Source: Triangularia verruculosa (Eukaryota > Ascomycota > Sordariomycetes > Sordariales > Podosporaceae). Taken from it: a DNA stretch of 64,000 bases. Where the stretch lies: positions 124,001-188,000 of the forward strand of contig MU863888.1 in NCBI GenBank assembly GCA_033296885.1, in the 5' to 3' direction. Below, piece by piece: positions 9,383 to 21,846 of the stretch. The notes below the pieces were generated by a model. It was not told the origin of the DNA and searched no databases. It saw nothing but the letters and a program-made list of their open reading frames with translations. The number at the start of each line of letters is the position of its first letter. Within the stretch, counting starts at the first letter, position 1. A program made the translations under genes and the position numbers.

Positions 9383-10894
9383 TTTGTCGGGTTTAGTTGT
9401 GTGTAAGAAGGGAGGTTGAAATGCTATCCGATATTGTTTGTCGGCCCCCACCTTATCGAAGCTTCTACACACAAGAAATAGAAGGCAGGGGTTCGTTGCT
9501 TATCTAATGATCTGTTGCTGTTAGCGTCGATCTAGGCCGAATGGCACCCGACCTGGTCTGTGCATGGCATTCGAAACACCCGTTCAGATGCAGGCCGATG
9601 TTTCGAGAATGCATAAATAACGGCACTAGACACAGAGGTGTATTAATTTCTGCCTATTTACCTAGAGGTAGCCAGCTGTAGCCACAGAGAGTGGTTTGCT
9701 GTGGCAGATTGGCGCCACAGCACGGAAGGAATACAAGACACGCCATGTCTCGGGATAGGGATCCTACAATAAATAGCTGCAAATATCGGCCAGGGATGCC
9801 CTGTGCCTGTCCCGGCACGTTTATTTTGTCCCTCAACTGTGGGGTTGCGCTTCCCAGCGAATGTCACGCATCGTCCCACACCATTTGCGAAACGGGGGGC
9901 GGGGTACAAGATCCAGAGGTACCTCGTACCTCGTACCGTGCAGGCCGCTGCAGGATACCGCAGGCCCCAGGCCCCAGGCCCAAGCGCGAGCCTGTTCCGC
10001 GCTCTCGGCTCTGGCAACGAACGTCTGCTCCCCCGCCCCGACCCTGTCACACTTTAAAGCCACTCCCGGGCGGTGGGGCCTCTCGAAGTGCAGGGCTGGT
10101 TCCTTTCGTCATTCTCTCTCTTTTTGATAATTCCATTTTCGAACGAGTGACCACGGGGCAACATCTCACCTGGCATGTCCACCGTGTCCCAGCGAGACTC
10201 GCTGTTGGCCAGCTGCCAGAAGCAAATGCCATTCCCTTGCTCCGTACTGAATCCGATATGGCAAAGCTGGCAACCCCTACTCCTATTCCCTAATGGTAGC
10301 TTTTTTAATTCGTTTTTCCAGAACAAATGTTCCCTCTGATGGTCAAGCCCCGGTTTTCCCTCGCCAGCTGCAAAGTAATAAAAAAAAAAGTTCCAAAACA
10401 GAGCCCATCCCCGTCCAATGCTCGCCTCGCAGCACCCCAAAATTTCCTCCCTTTCTCACTCTCTTTTCCCACGCTTTTTGCAGTGAACAACCACCACTTT
10501 TTTCACCGACAAAGCACCAAACCCCATCACTTCTATTGACACCTGGAGTCTCTGCATCGCGCAGACATTGTATTTCGACTCATTCTCGTCTTGCGAATTG
10601 AGTCTGACGCTTTAGACGGCTGCATTCCCGCCGGCACCCCAGATATCGCCGGTTTTGGTCGCCGACCGTAGTCGCTTTTGCAGCTGAAGGCATTCCGACA
10701 CCCCAACTCCACCTGCGACACAACAACCAACGGAGGAGAACGCTCGGACCATTTCCCGGCCAATTCAACCAGCCAACCACAGGGAGCCAATCATTATTAC
10801 GGATATACCGACACCTTTGATACAAACAGACCAGACCATACAAAGGGGTTTTGTGCAGTAGGGGGCACACCCAGCGGAGGATCAAAATACCGCG
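9383..10894. promoter_or_regulatory. Divergent promoter region between RPAP1 and HPC2 homologues
   Basis: A 1.5-kb spacer serving two divergent genes. It includes a GC-rich block with short tandem repeats (CCTCGTACCTCGTACC and CAGGCCCCAGGCCCCAGGCCC near 9919-9990) and a pyrimidine-rich stretch before the HPC2 start. Open frames here are not protein-like. Specific factor sites cannot be assigned. Confidence 0.45.
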
Positions 10895-12928
10895 ATGCAG
10901 CAGTATCACAGCTCATCACCCTCCCTGTTGTCATCGCCGCCTTCTGCCCTCTCGGAGCCTGGTTCGCCCACTCGGATCATCAACGCCGCCAGAGCCAACA
11001 TTGAGATGGACGAGATCATCGTCGATCCCGGCTCAGCTCCTAGGTTCGGCATCATGCAACAGCAGGTCCAGCAGCAGCAAGCGACCGAGTACCCGCCCGG
11101 CACCCAGCTGACCGCGGCCGGCGTTCCTAGGAAAAAGCCGGGCCGGAAGCCTGGTAGCACGGTCAAGCCGAAGGTCGCACCCGATGGGACCATCGAGCCA
11201 CCCAAGCAGCGTCGGCCTAGGAAACCCAAGGATCCCAATGCCCCTCCAGTCCAGAGGAAACGCAAAGCCGTCCTTACCGAGAGCAACGAGACAAACTCGG
11301 AAATGGATGCACGGGCTGCCTCAGGTCCCCCGGCAGTCGCAGCTCGCCAGCCCAAGATCACAGAACTCACCTCGATGCGCATGTCGCTAGACGGTGGCGC
11401 AGGCTTCGTCCAGAGCCCACCCAAGAGGGAGAGCATGACGTCGATGCAAATGCACAATCTCCTCAACAACGATGAGCCACCTCCCCAACCCCAGCCTGCT
11501 GCGCCCGCTAGGCAGATGTTTGACCCCATCCGAGGCAACTATGACCCCATCAGAGAAAGTATGGTATCTCGCGACCCATATGGCACCGGGGGTCCGCTTG
11601 GTTCTCCTCGCGCTCCTGGTCCGGCTCCCAACAGGGCCAGCGCGTCGCCATCCATCGCCAGTCTGGTCGATCCTACACCCGCCATGATTTCACCCAGACC
11701 AACCCAGTCGTTCACAACCACCACTTCACAAGCGCGCTTCCAGGAGCCGTCTTCTGTTCCTGTCTCTCCAGCCCACCCAGTCGTAGCCACTCCCACTACC
11801 ATGCCTAAGCCCACGTTGGCCGAGGCGAGGCGTCCCCCACCACCGCCTCCGGCGCCCACTTCCATCAGCAAGCCAGAACCCAAGATGAACTCCTTCACCA
11901 GCATGTCATCCATCCCAAGCGGCTCGTCCCTCGCCGCGATAGCTGCTCCACCCGCACCTGTTCAGAGCAAGAAGATTGCCGCCGTTGTCCAGCAAGACAC
12001 AAAGGCCGGCAAGAAGGCACGCAGCAGCACCAGCAGCTCGCCAAAGATCAACGGGGTCAAGGAAAAGGACTCCTTGCCGCCTCTCCCAGGCAGCGAGCGC
12101 TCAATTTTAGATTTTGGCAGGGCCAAGCCCGGTGAAGAGGTCGAGCCTCCCAGTATCGCCCTTCACATCCCTCTCAAGCAAGGCGAGAATAACAAGTATG
12201 TCAACTTTATGCGCATGGCCGAGGAGCGCTACGGCTGGGACGCTTTACATCCCCGGTTGGCCGCCTCGCGGGAACGCAAGGCTCTTATCGCTGCCGCGAC
12301 GGCTGCCTTGGAGAAGGAAAAGAATGGCAGCGGCCGTGACACTGGGGACGAAATGGAGGAAGACCTTAGCGAGGCCGACAACAGTAACGTGGAAATGGGC
12401 GGCATGGGCAATGGCAACCCGGCCAGTGGTCCCGAAGCGGCTCCCGCCAAGCCGGCGAGGAAGAAGCGGAACTTCAAGGAGGATGAATACGACAAGGATG
12501 ACGACTTTGTGGATGACTCCGAGATGCTCTGGGAAGAGCAGGCAGCTGCCAGTAGGGATGGATTCTTTGTCTACAGCGGACCTCTCATTCCCGAGGTCGA
12601 GAAGCCTGTTGTGCCTGAAGGACCTCCAAGACGCGGCCGCGGCGGACGCGGAAGAGGCTCGAGGGGTGGTGCCCGCGGCGGTGGCGAGAGCGGACGGGGT
12701 AGAGGTGGCGGACCGGGCTCTAGGGGTGGCACTGTCAGGAAACCAAGAATCACGAAGCTGGAGAAGGAGCAGAGGGACAGGGAGAAGGCGGAGAGGGAGC
12801 AGCTGGCGCAGATGGCAAGCAAAGCTGCCACGACCCCTGGGCCTGCTGCGACTACCTCGCCCAGTGGGGCGCTTAATCTTTTGACACTTACGCCTCCGGC
12901 GGCTGGTCAGAGTGTTCCTACTTTGTAA
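10895..12928 (+). CDS. HPC2: HPC2/ubinuclein-domain subunit of the HIR histone chaperone
   Basis: A single-exon gene of 677 residues. The HUN (HPC2/ubinuclein) signature sits at about residues 522-565 (EDEYDKDDDFVDDSEMLWEE, then DGFFVYSGPL). In this family the domain binds histone H3.3-H4 and joins the HIR/HIRA complex for replication-independent nucleosome assembly. Other features are AT-hook-like basic patches (KKPGRKPGS and RRPRKPKDP, about residues 72-110), a long Pro/Ser-rich disordered middle, and a conserved block before the HUN domain (ILDFGRAKPGEEVEPPSIAL, KYVNFMRMAEERYGWDAL). A C-terminal RGG box (about 577-605) is followed by a charged coiled coil (KLEKEQRDREKAEREQ). The start is the first ATG after a long TC-rich leader. 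No introns. Confidence 0.85.
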   Translation: MQQYHSSSPSLLSSPPSALSEPGSPTRIINAARANIEMDEIIVDPGSAPRFGIMQQQVQQQQATEYPPGTQLTAAGVPRKKPGRKPGSTVKPKVAPDGTIEPPKQRRPRKPKDPNAPPVQRKRKAVLTESNETNSEMDARAASGPPAVAARQPKITELTSMRMSLDGGAGFVQSPPKRESMTSMQMHNLLNNDEPPPQPQPAAPARQMFDPIRGNYDPIRESMVSRDPYGTGGPLGSPRAPGPAPNRASASPSIASLVDPTPAMISPRPTQSFTTTTSQARFQEPSSVPVSPAHPVVATPTTMPKPTLAEARRPPPPPPAPTSISKPEPKMNSFTSMSSIPSGSSLAAIAAPPAPVQSKKIAAVVQQDTKAGKKARSSTSSSPKINGVKEKDSLPPLPGSERSILDFGRAKPGEEVEPPSIALHIPLKQGENNKYVNFMRMAEERYGWDALHPRLAASRERKALIAAATAALEKEKNGSGRDTGDEMEEDLSEADNSNVEMGGMGNGNPASGPEAAPAKPARKKRNFKEDEYDKDDDFVDDSEMLWEEQAAASRDGFFVYSGPLIPEVEKPVVPEGPPRRGRGGRGRGSRGGARGGGESGRGRGGGPGSRGGTVRKPRITKLEKEQRDREKAEREQLAQMASKAATTPGPAATTSPSGALNLLTLTPPAAGQSVPTL

Positions 12929-13532
12929 TAAGCCCGACACTTTTTTTCACACCTGTCAAAGTCATCATTACTCAACACGCAGTTTGCTGCCGGCGCTGGG
13001 ATGTGGGGAGTTCTTCTGATTTTTTTCTCGTTGCTGGGAAAGGGTTGTATTTATCTTTAATCGGCGGAATCGGGACAGGCAAGGCATCGGCGTCTGCTAT
13101 TTTGGGGATTGATGGGTGGGGGTGAACAACAACACTCAAGACATAACACAAATACGTTTTCTCTTCGGTTCTTATTGATGGTGATGGGAGTACTGGTTGC
13201 TGTTGAGCGACGCTCACGTTTGGCGCTGGTATTTGCTGCTGGAGCCTTGAGTTTACAACACATGCTTGAAGCGAGAAAAAGGATCGAATAGACGCTACTG
13301 GAGGGAGATGGGGAGATGAAATGGATAATGTATGACATGGATGGATGGATGGATGGATGGAGTTGGGTGCATATGAAGAGTGAAAGGCGATACACATGAC
13401 GGAGCGGGATTCATGATTGGCGAGGGTGGACTTATTTAGTGTTAGTGGATGCATCAATACAGCGGATTTATTTCGTGCTCTTCATCTTTATGCTCAGCAG
13501 CACATAGCTATAACCTCAATCACCTGACACAG
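12929..13532. other. intergenic with ATGG microsatellite
   Basis: 3' flank of the HPC2 homologue. It includes a six-fold ATGG tandem run (about 13337-13360). No gene seen. Confidence 0.5.
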
Positions 13533-14101
13533 TTATGGCAGGGACACCACGACGCCCTTTACATCCGGCCCCCAAGCACCATTCCCCGGCCCAGCAACGA
13601 TAATCTCGTCATCTCCGCCTTTTCTCAGCTGGACGTAGGGCACGCCTGCCGTGAGGTCTCCGGCGGTTCCCTGGGAGGGAAGACGTTTGCTGTTGTCCAT
13701 CTACAGTCACGGTCCCATACCGGGGTTTCTTGTCGCTGTTCGTGTACCAGATTTGGATGGTTGTTAGGACGCCTTGGTCGGCATTGCTTCTGACATTTGA
13801 GACTGTGACACTGCCGTTTTCACTGCCCTGGAACACTCATTGCAGGTGAGTGATCTTGCCGAACCAGAAAGCCTTGCTAAGGTAGCAGAACAAGTATTCG
13901 AGGCCGGCGCCACGGCCGTTGGTCGCTTTATCAACACGATCCCTTCTTTTGTCCAACAGGGGTATACATACCACGATGTCGTCCCCGTCCCAGTCCTCGG
14001 ATCCGAATTCGGCACCCACCCCGACGGTCGATTCCTCAGCCACCCCGTAGTCCGCTGCTGTCAATGTACATCCACATGACGAACTTTCCCGTCTCGTCGT
14101 T
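13533..14101 (-). pseudogene. Relic of GH43-type exo-beta-1,3-galactanase with CBM35
   Basis: On the minus strand a fragment resembling the GH43 galactanase core (NDETGKFVMWMYIDSS, 14101-14054) is followed after a frame change by DYGVAEESTVGVG. After only about 150 nt the C-terminal CBM35-like beta-sandwich appears (GSENGSVTVSNVR, IQIWYTNSDKKPRYGTVTVDG). A further frame change gives GDLTAGVPYVQLRKGG and GAWGPDVKGVVVSLP, ending at TAA 13535-13533. There is an in-frame TGA at 13839-13837, at least two frame changes, no N-terminus or signal peptide, and most of the propeller is missing. It was presumably a secreted plant-polysaccharide enzyme. The assignment rests on motif recognition by eye; other GH43 subfamilies are possible. 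Confidence 0.6.
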
Positions 14102-14968
14102 CTAGATAAGGGTCTAAGAAACCGGGTATCATCCCAACTGAGCCCGGTGTTCGTCTTGGCGGGTCCAAGAAACGAATTCCGAAATTCCGTGCCCTGTCAG
14201 CTACCGAGGCAAAAGCAGGGACAGTGTGGGGCCACGCTCCACGCGCGCGTGGGTGCGTGCCACGGTGCCGCTTTGCTGCTGCTGTCGGTCGTGCTTCTGT
14301 CATCCGACTGCGGTTTGACATTTGTCGGAAGACGAACCATGGAGACTGACCAGCACTTCTTTCTCGACATTTTGAACAACCGGGTCGAGCTGCTGTTTGT
14401 GTTGGACATCAGTCAGTGGCTATCCAATATCTATGAGACCCCGCAGAGACATTCCACTTTCCCCGGATTTCCCTAACCCAGACACCCAGACATCCAGATA
14501 AAAGAAGACAGGGGGGGATCATGGAAGGGCCCACCTCGTTTATCCTGCCGATACCGCGCTACTTTAGCAGTGGGTAGTCTGCACCCATCCACCCGCCGTC
14601 ACGCAGGGGGAAAAAAGGGAAGAAAAAAAAGGAAGACGAAAAGACGGAAATGCGGTCGGGGATAACCCATAACCCACACCACATGCATGTGAGGAAGAGA
14701 TGGGGTGGATAAGTCGGTTCCAACGGCAGACTTACCCGGCCCGTTTTGCTTTCTCACCCTCTGCTCACATCGGCGGTCTACTATTACTGCTGTTTAGTAT
14801 TACATAGAATTGTAATCCTCATTCGATCACTTCTGTTTACTCATCTTGCCCGATCCAATCCTACGCCCCCAGTATAGGAAATAAGGCTGCCGTCCGAATA
14901 TCTGCCAACCTTTCATATGAACATGTCCAAACCTAGGATCAGGTCTTGACATTCTCACTTACACCACC
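14102..14968. promoter_or_regulatory. Upstream region of the MFS transporter gene
   Basis: An 867-bp spacer. The part nearest 14969 is pyrimidine-rich and ends in a good start context (ACCACCATGG). No gene seen. Confidence 0.4.
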
Positions 14969-16954
14969 ATGGCACCCAGCTCAGAGATGCACCAAGGCGC
15001 TGCCTCCACCACCTCTGAGACTCTCACCGGCAGCCCCCAATCCCAATTTCACCCAGAAAAAGATACCCACTCTCACCCCTCTCGACCCTCAACCCGACAC
15101 ACCTCAACATCCACCTCATCCTCCTCCAACAACAGCGACCCCTTATCCCCCCTCGAACACGCCCTAGCCCAAACCACCTCCATCCCCCACACAGACGCCA
15201 TCTACCACCATGACCCGGACAACAACCTCACCCACACCCGCACCGGCCGGACCTCCATCACGTCTGCCGCCTCCCGACCCCCAGATTACGAAGTCACCAT
15301 CTCCCTCGACGACCCAGAACACCCCAGGAACTGGCCCCTTTGGTACCGCATCTTCACCATCATCACGGTATCCTACGCCACCTGGGTAGTGGTTCTCTAT
15401 TCCACCTCTTACACAGCCACCCTCCCAAAGATCATGGACGAATTCAACATCACTTCCAAACCAATCGCCACTCTGGGGTTGACGACATATCTCCTCGGCC
15501 TCGCAGCCGGCTCCGTCATCGTCGCCCCCATGTCGGAGCTCTACGGCCGCCGACCAGTCTACCTCGTCTGCCTGGCCTTGTTTACTGTCCTGATTATCCC
15601 CTGCGGCCTAGCCGATTCCCTTTCTGACATGATCATTGTCCGTTTCTTTGGGTTCGTCTCCCTTTCTCTTCCCTTTTTACTCTAACTGACCATGAATAAA
15701 CAGAGCCCTCTTCGGCTCAGCCATGATCTCAAACTCCCCCGGCACCGTAGTCGACATCTCCTCGGAACAATATCTAGCCCTCTGCATGTCCCTCTGGTCC
15801 ATTGCCCCCCTCAACGGGCCGGTGACTGGTCCGCTCATCGGCGGGTTCGTGAACGATTATCTTGGTTGGCGGTGGGGGAACTGGCTTGCCATGATCCTCG
15901 CGGGAGTAGCGTTTTTCCTTATATTTTTTGTCAAGGAGACGTATCTACCCAGTCTGATCAAAGCCAAAGCGGCAAAAAAGAGAAAAGAAACGGGGGATGA
16001 GGGCTGGTGGTGTAAATATGATGAGAGGAGTGTGGGGACGTGGGGATTGCTGAAACTGAACCTCTCCCGCCCGTTTATTCTTGCCGCGACGGAGCCGATT
16101 TTGTGGTTTTTTAATATCTGGTATGCTCCCCCCCCCCCCTTTTTTTTTGTTTATTGTTGTTGTGAGTTTGGGCTGATTGTATAATGAAAAAAAAAAAAAG
16201 GATTTCGGTTATTTACGGGATTTTATACCTGTGTTTTATCGCATATCCGATTATTTTCACCCAACACCGCGGGTGGTCGCCCTCGTTAACAGGCCTTTCT
16301 TTTCTTGGGATTGGACTAGGAGCAATGATTTCTATTTGCCTCGAGCCATTCTGGAGAAAACTGATAAATTCCTCCCCCAAACGCGACCCGATGAACCCCT
16401 CCCGTCCAGCTCCCGAGGCTACGGCATTGATTATGTGTGTTGGTGCAGTTCTCACACCGATTGGACAATTAATTTTCTCATGGACAAGTCTTCCAGCAGA
16501 AATCCACCCGGGGGTATCGATTGTGTTGGGAAGTGTACCGTTTGGGATGGGGAATACGCTTTCGTTTATTTACGGGAGCAATTACTTGGCGGGGGCGTAC
16601 GGGATTTACGCTGCGTCGGCGCTGGCGGGGAACGCGGTGATGAGGAGTGTTTTTGGGGCGGTGCTGCCGTTGGCGGGGCCGGGGATGTATGAGGTTTTGG
16701 GGCCGAGGTGGGCGGGGACGTTGCTTGGGGGGTTGGAGGTGGTGCTGGTGCCGATTCCGTTTGTGTTTTATAGGTGGGGGGATAGGATTAGGGGGCGGTC
16801 GAGGGTTATTAGGTTGATGAGGGAGGAGAGGGAGAGAGAAGAAAAAAAGGTGGAGAGGAGGGTGAGGAGGGAGGGGAGGAGGGTTGCTGGGAGGGAGGGG
16901 GGTGGTGCGAAGATGGAGGTGGGGGAGGAGGAGAGGAAAGAGGGGGTTGTTTGA
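14969..16954 (+). CDS. MFS multidrug/polyamine-type transporter (DHA1 family)
   Basis: Exons 14969-15651, 15704-16120 and 16201-16954 join to give 617 residues. The first intron is GTTCGT...CAG. The second has a long C/T run and an A13 tract before AG. Residues 1-110 are a hydrophilic Ser/Thr/His-rich cytoplasmic tail. Twelve transmembrane helices follow, with the A-motif region SELYGRRPVY near residue 190 and the GxLxGPxxGG-type motif C region (NGPVTGPLIGGF) after the first junction. The C-terminal tail is Arg/Glu-rich. These features match proton-coupled drug or polyamine exporters of the plasma membrane. Substrate cannot be told. Exon 1 is strongly C-rich and exon 3 G-rich at wobble positions. 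Confidence 0.85.
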
Positions 16955-19343
16955 TGTGGGAATATGGGAATAGATGAGGGAAAAGGGTTTGTCGGTTTGG
17001 TCAATGTAGGTATATGGTAATGGCCAACGTGTTTTGCATTGTGGGAAGGCCTTTATTTGGGAAAATTCTGTTGTTCTCAGGGAAAGAGTGTGTATATTAT
17101 GGGAAGGATACGCGATCGAATTCTGATACAAATACATATATATCTTGAATACTTTACCGAGTGCCTGGTATAATCGGCGAAGTGGTTGCTGCTAGTAGGC
17201 ATCTTCGAGTGGCAAAAAGATGATACTTACCTCGGGCTTGCTTGAAGCGTCATCTCAAGTAAAGCTGGAGATCGGGTCTGGTAATACAAGTAAGACCTAA
17301 CTCAAATCCTGGGACAGTGAACGAACCCCAATGTCTCACTCTTATCGCCGTTCACCTACCCACCCCCCCTGTTCGTACAAAGTCGGGGCTTCACCTTGTT
17401 CATCTCAGCATCTTCCTTCACCGAGACGGGTATATCCCCGCTTGGGTCATCGGCCGACAATTCTTTGTTCGTCGTCCGCCTTACCGTCAGGTGACACCTG
17501 GGTTGCCCTTTTTTCTTCGGCATTCTCCGACGTGTTTGTTCTCTATCTACGGACGACGGAGCACATGGGAACGTGTTGTTTGGGGCCGTTCCCCCAGATG
17601 ACGATATCGTTGATGGTGGTTTGGGGTTGGTTGGTGCTACAGAGATGAGTGATGTGTGTGTGTGTATATGTGTGTCTGTGCGAGTGTCCACGTAAGATTA
17701 CGACAGGGCTGCTAGTGGTGGTGGTGGTGGTGGTATTATTCAGAGAAAAAAAAAACAAAAAGAGTGTGGTTGCACCGCCGGACACAGTCATATCCTTATC
17801 TTGTTCAGGCGGATCTGCAGGCAGCCCCGGATATTCCCTCTAGGGGCATGTGTTACTGGTATCAAGTCCAGACCGAGGGACAGAAACGGTGGGTTTTGAC
17901 AGCTGTTGTGTATAAGTCAGTCCGACAAAGAGATCTAGATCAGTGGAAGGGTATGTTGGACGGCCGTAGAGAGAGTGGATCGGGATATTTTATTACCTGC
18001 CGCACATTTGTCGGTTCGAGGTTGAGTACTGTTCCAGGCTGTTGGAACGAAAGCCGAAGACGACAAGGTACCCCGCCATAGAGATCACCGCCTTTTCAAG
18101 GCAACGTGGGAGAGGGGCACCACCACGGGAGAGGGGGCACCATGGCAGGCGGCGGGCCAATCGTGTGTCGAGGGCCCCTGGTGCCTGGGCTTGAAACACC
18201 ACGACTTTTTGTCTAGATAGCATACATATATCCGTCCATATATTTGTTTCGAATCCAAATGAAGGCAAGAAGTGGACTGTCTCAAAAAGGCTCACCTTTG
18301 TGTTCAATGGTCCCCTCTGCAATGCGCCCTTGGCTGCCGTTTCCCTGCCCGTCCCAAGGGCCCCTGGTTTGATGCGACCATGCTTGCGCAACCATCATCC
18401 GAACCTCTTTTTCCCTCTCCCATTTCTGATATATCATAATGAGATATACATAATAGAAGTGGAGGACTAGGGACACTAGGCAAAACCGTTGGAGGAACAA
18501 GGAGCGCACGGACACATGTTGACCCATATCTGCTCTGTTATAATTTCCAAAAAGAGGGCTGCTTGCTGCTTTGACTCCTATTTTGCATTTTTGCGCACTG
18601 CAGCACTCGGCCGGCATATCACTGGTCCATTGTTGAACAGGGGGAGTTCGGTCGACGCTGTGGAATCGGCAAGGCCCCCCTCCCCTCCCCAGCACCAACC
18701 GGAGGTTTAGTTTTGCACAGGGACTCCACTGGTGCCCCCCCGACGCGTTTCCGCATTCAAACCTATACCTCGCTCCAGTTTCCAGTTTCCATCTCCATCT
18801 CCATCTCCTCTTGAGCCGACCCTCGCCTCGATTGAGCATCAATCACAAAGCGGCCCAAAAACAGGCACCGCGCTACCACCCCCCCGCCCTTTCATACCGG
18901 CATTTGTCTTTCAACCGTCCAAAACACCGTAGCGCGCTTCTCTTTTCGCTCGCTGCCACCCGCCCCACCGCCCCCGACCGACCCCCCGTTTCCAAGTTTC
19001 CTCTTCCAACCACAACCACGGACGAACTCGAGCGACCGATTGAACATTGGGGACAAAAAACATCCCTTCCCCTTTTTTCCTACCGGATACTCTATAATCA
19101 AAATACCAGAAACCGCCACACCGTCGCCAATCAATCACCAGTGCACGGTCACTCTCACAAAAACACAGCGACAGCCACAGCGACAGCGACAGCCCAGCCG
19201 CCGCCCACAGCGCTATCCCTCGTGGCCCCGACAAGACTCCCACGTCTCTTTGCGCGCGATATCAATCAATCAATCCATTGCCCTCGAATAATCATTACAC
19301 TCGGCGACCCGTTTCAATAGTCCTCGGCGCGGTTGCGCCAACA
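16955..19343. other. 2.4-kb intergenic region before the RasGAP gene
   Basis: Contains GT-rich microsatellite runs (about 17655-17690), a GTG run (17715-17733), GGGGCACCA-type short repeats near 18110-18145 and, from about 18700, a long pyrimidine-rich region that is probably promoter and 5' leader of the RasGAP gene. No convincing gene. Confidence 0.45.
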
Positions 19344-21846
19344 ATGTCTGTCATGTTACAGACACCTTCCAGAGCTTCCACCGCCTCCTCCTCCTCCTTC
19401 CAGCCCATATCCCGCCAAAACACAATGTCCTCCTACGATGGCTCGCGGTCTGCCCGCCAGTCCAAGCGGTACTCCATGTCCGCGCTGTACATGTCCATGT
19501 CGGCAAACGAGTCGGATCTCGTGATTGAAGATGACCTTGCCAAAGGTTGGTGACAATTGACTGTTGATCGCCTATTGATAGTATGCTGACAGTGTCCGAC
19601 AGCGCAAAAGACACTCAGAGACCTCAAGGCCAAGATCTCGTCGCAGTCAAAGAAGAACTTCGTGCTCGAAAAAGATGTGCGATACCTCGACTCGCGAATT
19701 GCCTTGTTGATTCAGAACCGCATGGCCCTGGAAGAAGTATGTTTGTTTGTTTCTTTCCCCGAGGGCCTGCAATCACTAATAGCGTTGCAGCAAAACGAAG
19801 TTGCCAGCCACCTCGAAGATGCCGGCGACATGCAGGAGGGAGTGTTTCCCAACGATGACAAGACGCAGAGATACGGAAACTTGCTGTTTCTCCTGCAGTC
19901 GGAACCCCGACACATTGCGCACCTCTGCAGGCTAGTCTCCATGTCCGAGATTGACTCTCTGCTGCAGACCGTCATGTTCACCATTTACGGAAACCAATAC
20001 GAAAGCCGTGAAGAGCACTTGCTGCTAACCATGTTTCAGGTATGTCTTGGGATGGAAGAGGACAGCGAGAACAATGCTAACTTGTGCAAAGTCTGTCCTC
20101 ACATACCAGTTCGACAACACGCCCGAGTACTCGTCCCTCTTGCGCGCCAACACCCCCGTATCGCGAATGATGACCACATACACAAGGAGAGGTCCCGGCC
20201 AGAGTTTTCTGAAGGCGGTGCTTGCCGACAGGATCAACGGCCTGATTGAGTTGAAGGACCTGGATCTGGAGATTAACCCGCTCAAGGTGTACGAACGCAT
20301 GATTGAGCAGATTGAAGAGGACACCGGCAGTCTTCCAGCCTCGCTGCCGAAGGGCATCACGGCTGAACAGGCGGCCGAGAATCCACAGGTTCAAGCCATC
20401 ATTGAGCCGCGCTTGACCATGCTGACCGAGATCGCCAACGGATTCCTCACCACCATTATCGACGGCTTGGACGAGGCGCCCTACGGGATTCGATGGATTT
20501 GCAAGCAGATTCGCAGCCTGACCAAGAGAAAATACCCCGACGCCAACGATCAAGTCATCTGCACCCTGATCGGCGGCTTCTTCTTTTTGCGCTTCATCAA
20601 CCCCGCCATCGTCACGCCCAAGTCGTACATGCTGATCGACGGCACCCCGGCCGACCGCCCGAGGAGGACGCTCACCTACATCGCCAAGATGTTGCAGAAC
20701 CTGGCCAACAAGCCATCGTACGCAAAGGAACCCTACATGGCAAAGTTGCAGCCCTTTGTTCTGGAGAACAAGGACCGGATCAACAAGTTCATGCTGGACC
20801 TGTGCGAAGTGCAGGACTTTTATGAGAGCCTCGAGATGGATAACTATGTGGCCTTGTCCAAGAAGGACCTGGAGCTGTCGATTACCCTGAACGAGATCTA
20901 CGCCATGCACTCGCTGATTGACAAGCACAAGACCGAGATCTGCAAGGACGCGAATTCCCACCTGAGCATCATTGTCAACGAGCTGGGTCCCGCGCCGCCG
21001 CAGGTGCCAAGGAAGGAGAACAGGGTCATCAATCTGCCGCTGTTCAGCAGGTGGGAGACGGCGATTGACGACTTGACGGCCGCGCTCGACATCACTCAGG
21101 AGGAGGTGTTTTTCATGGAGGCCAAGTCGATCTTTGTGCAGATTCTGAGGACCATTCCGGCCGGCAACTCAGTGGCGAAGAGGCCGCTGCGGCTGGAGAG
21201 AATTGCGGACGCGGCGGCGACGAGCAAGAATGATGCCGTGATGGTGAGGAAGGGCATCAGGGCGATGGAGCTGCTCAGTCAGTTGCAGGAGCTGAAGGTG
21301 GTGGACAAGAGCGACGGGTTCATGCTTTTGCGCGACGAAGTGGAGCAAGAGTTGCAACATCTTGGTTCTCTCAAGGAGGGTGTGGATGCCGAGACGAAGA
21401 AGCTCGAGGAGGTGTACAAGACGATTAGGGATCACAACTCATACCTCGTCGGTCAGCTGGAGACGTACAAGAACTACCTTCACAACGTCAGGAGTCAGAG
21501 CGAAGGGACGCGGCGAAAGCAACAGAAGCAGCAGGTTCTTGGTCCTTACAAGTTCACCCATCAACAACTTGAGAAGGAGGGCGTCATCCAGAAGAGCAAC
21601 GTTCCGGACAACAGGAGGGCGAATATCTACTTCAACTTCACGAGCCCGCTGCCAGGGACGTTTGTCATCTCGCTGCATTACAAGGGGCGGAACAGGGGTC
21701 TGCTCGAGCTTGATCTGAAGCTGGATGACCTGCTGGAGATGCAAAAGGACAACCAGGATGATTTGGATCTGGAGTATGTGCAGTTTAACGTGCCCAAGGT
21801 GTTGGCGTTGTTGAATAAGAGATTCGCGAGGAAGAAGGGGTGGTAG
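19344..21846 (+). CDS. Ras GTPase-activating protein, Gap1/Sar1 type
   Basis: Exons 19344-19545, 19603-19736, 19791-20039 and 20092-21846 give 779 residues, close to S. pombe Gap1 (about 766). The start ATG lies in an ACAATGTCTG context. An N-terminal Ser-rich segment is followed by a helical region (LRDLKAKISSQSKKNF) and the RasGAP domain from about residue 120. The candidate arginine finger is R213 in SSLLRANTP, and the second signature FLRFINPAIVTP is at about 358-369. The RasGAP_C domain fills the last 200 residues (HQQLEKEGVIQ, NIYFNFTSPLPGTF). It accelerates GTP hydrolysis by Ras and so limits cAMP/MAPK morphogenetic signalling. No calponin-homology or IQ segment is present, which separates it from true IQGAP. 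Confidence 0.9.

Noticed and set aside
9691..10293. 200-codon open frame and several overlapping frames
   Set aside because: Lies in the divergent RPAP1/HPC2 promoter region. No protein-like composition, no family motif, and overlapping frames are equally open because of high GC.
18282..18842. 186-codon minus-strand open frame
   Set aside because: No domain or conserved motif; lies in the RasGAP upstream region and has a composition like random GC-rich DNA.
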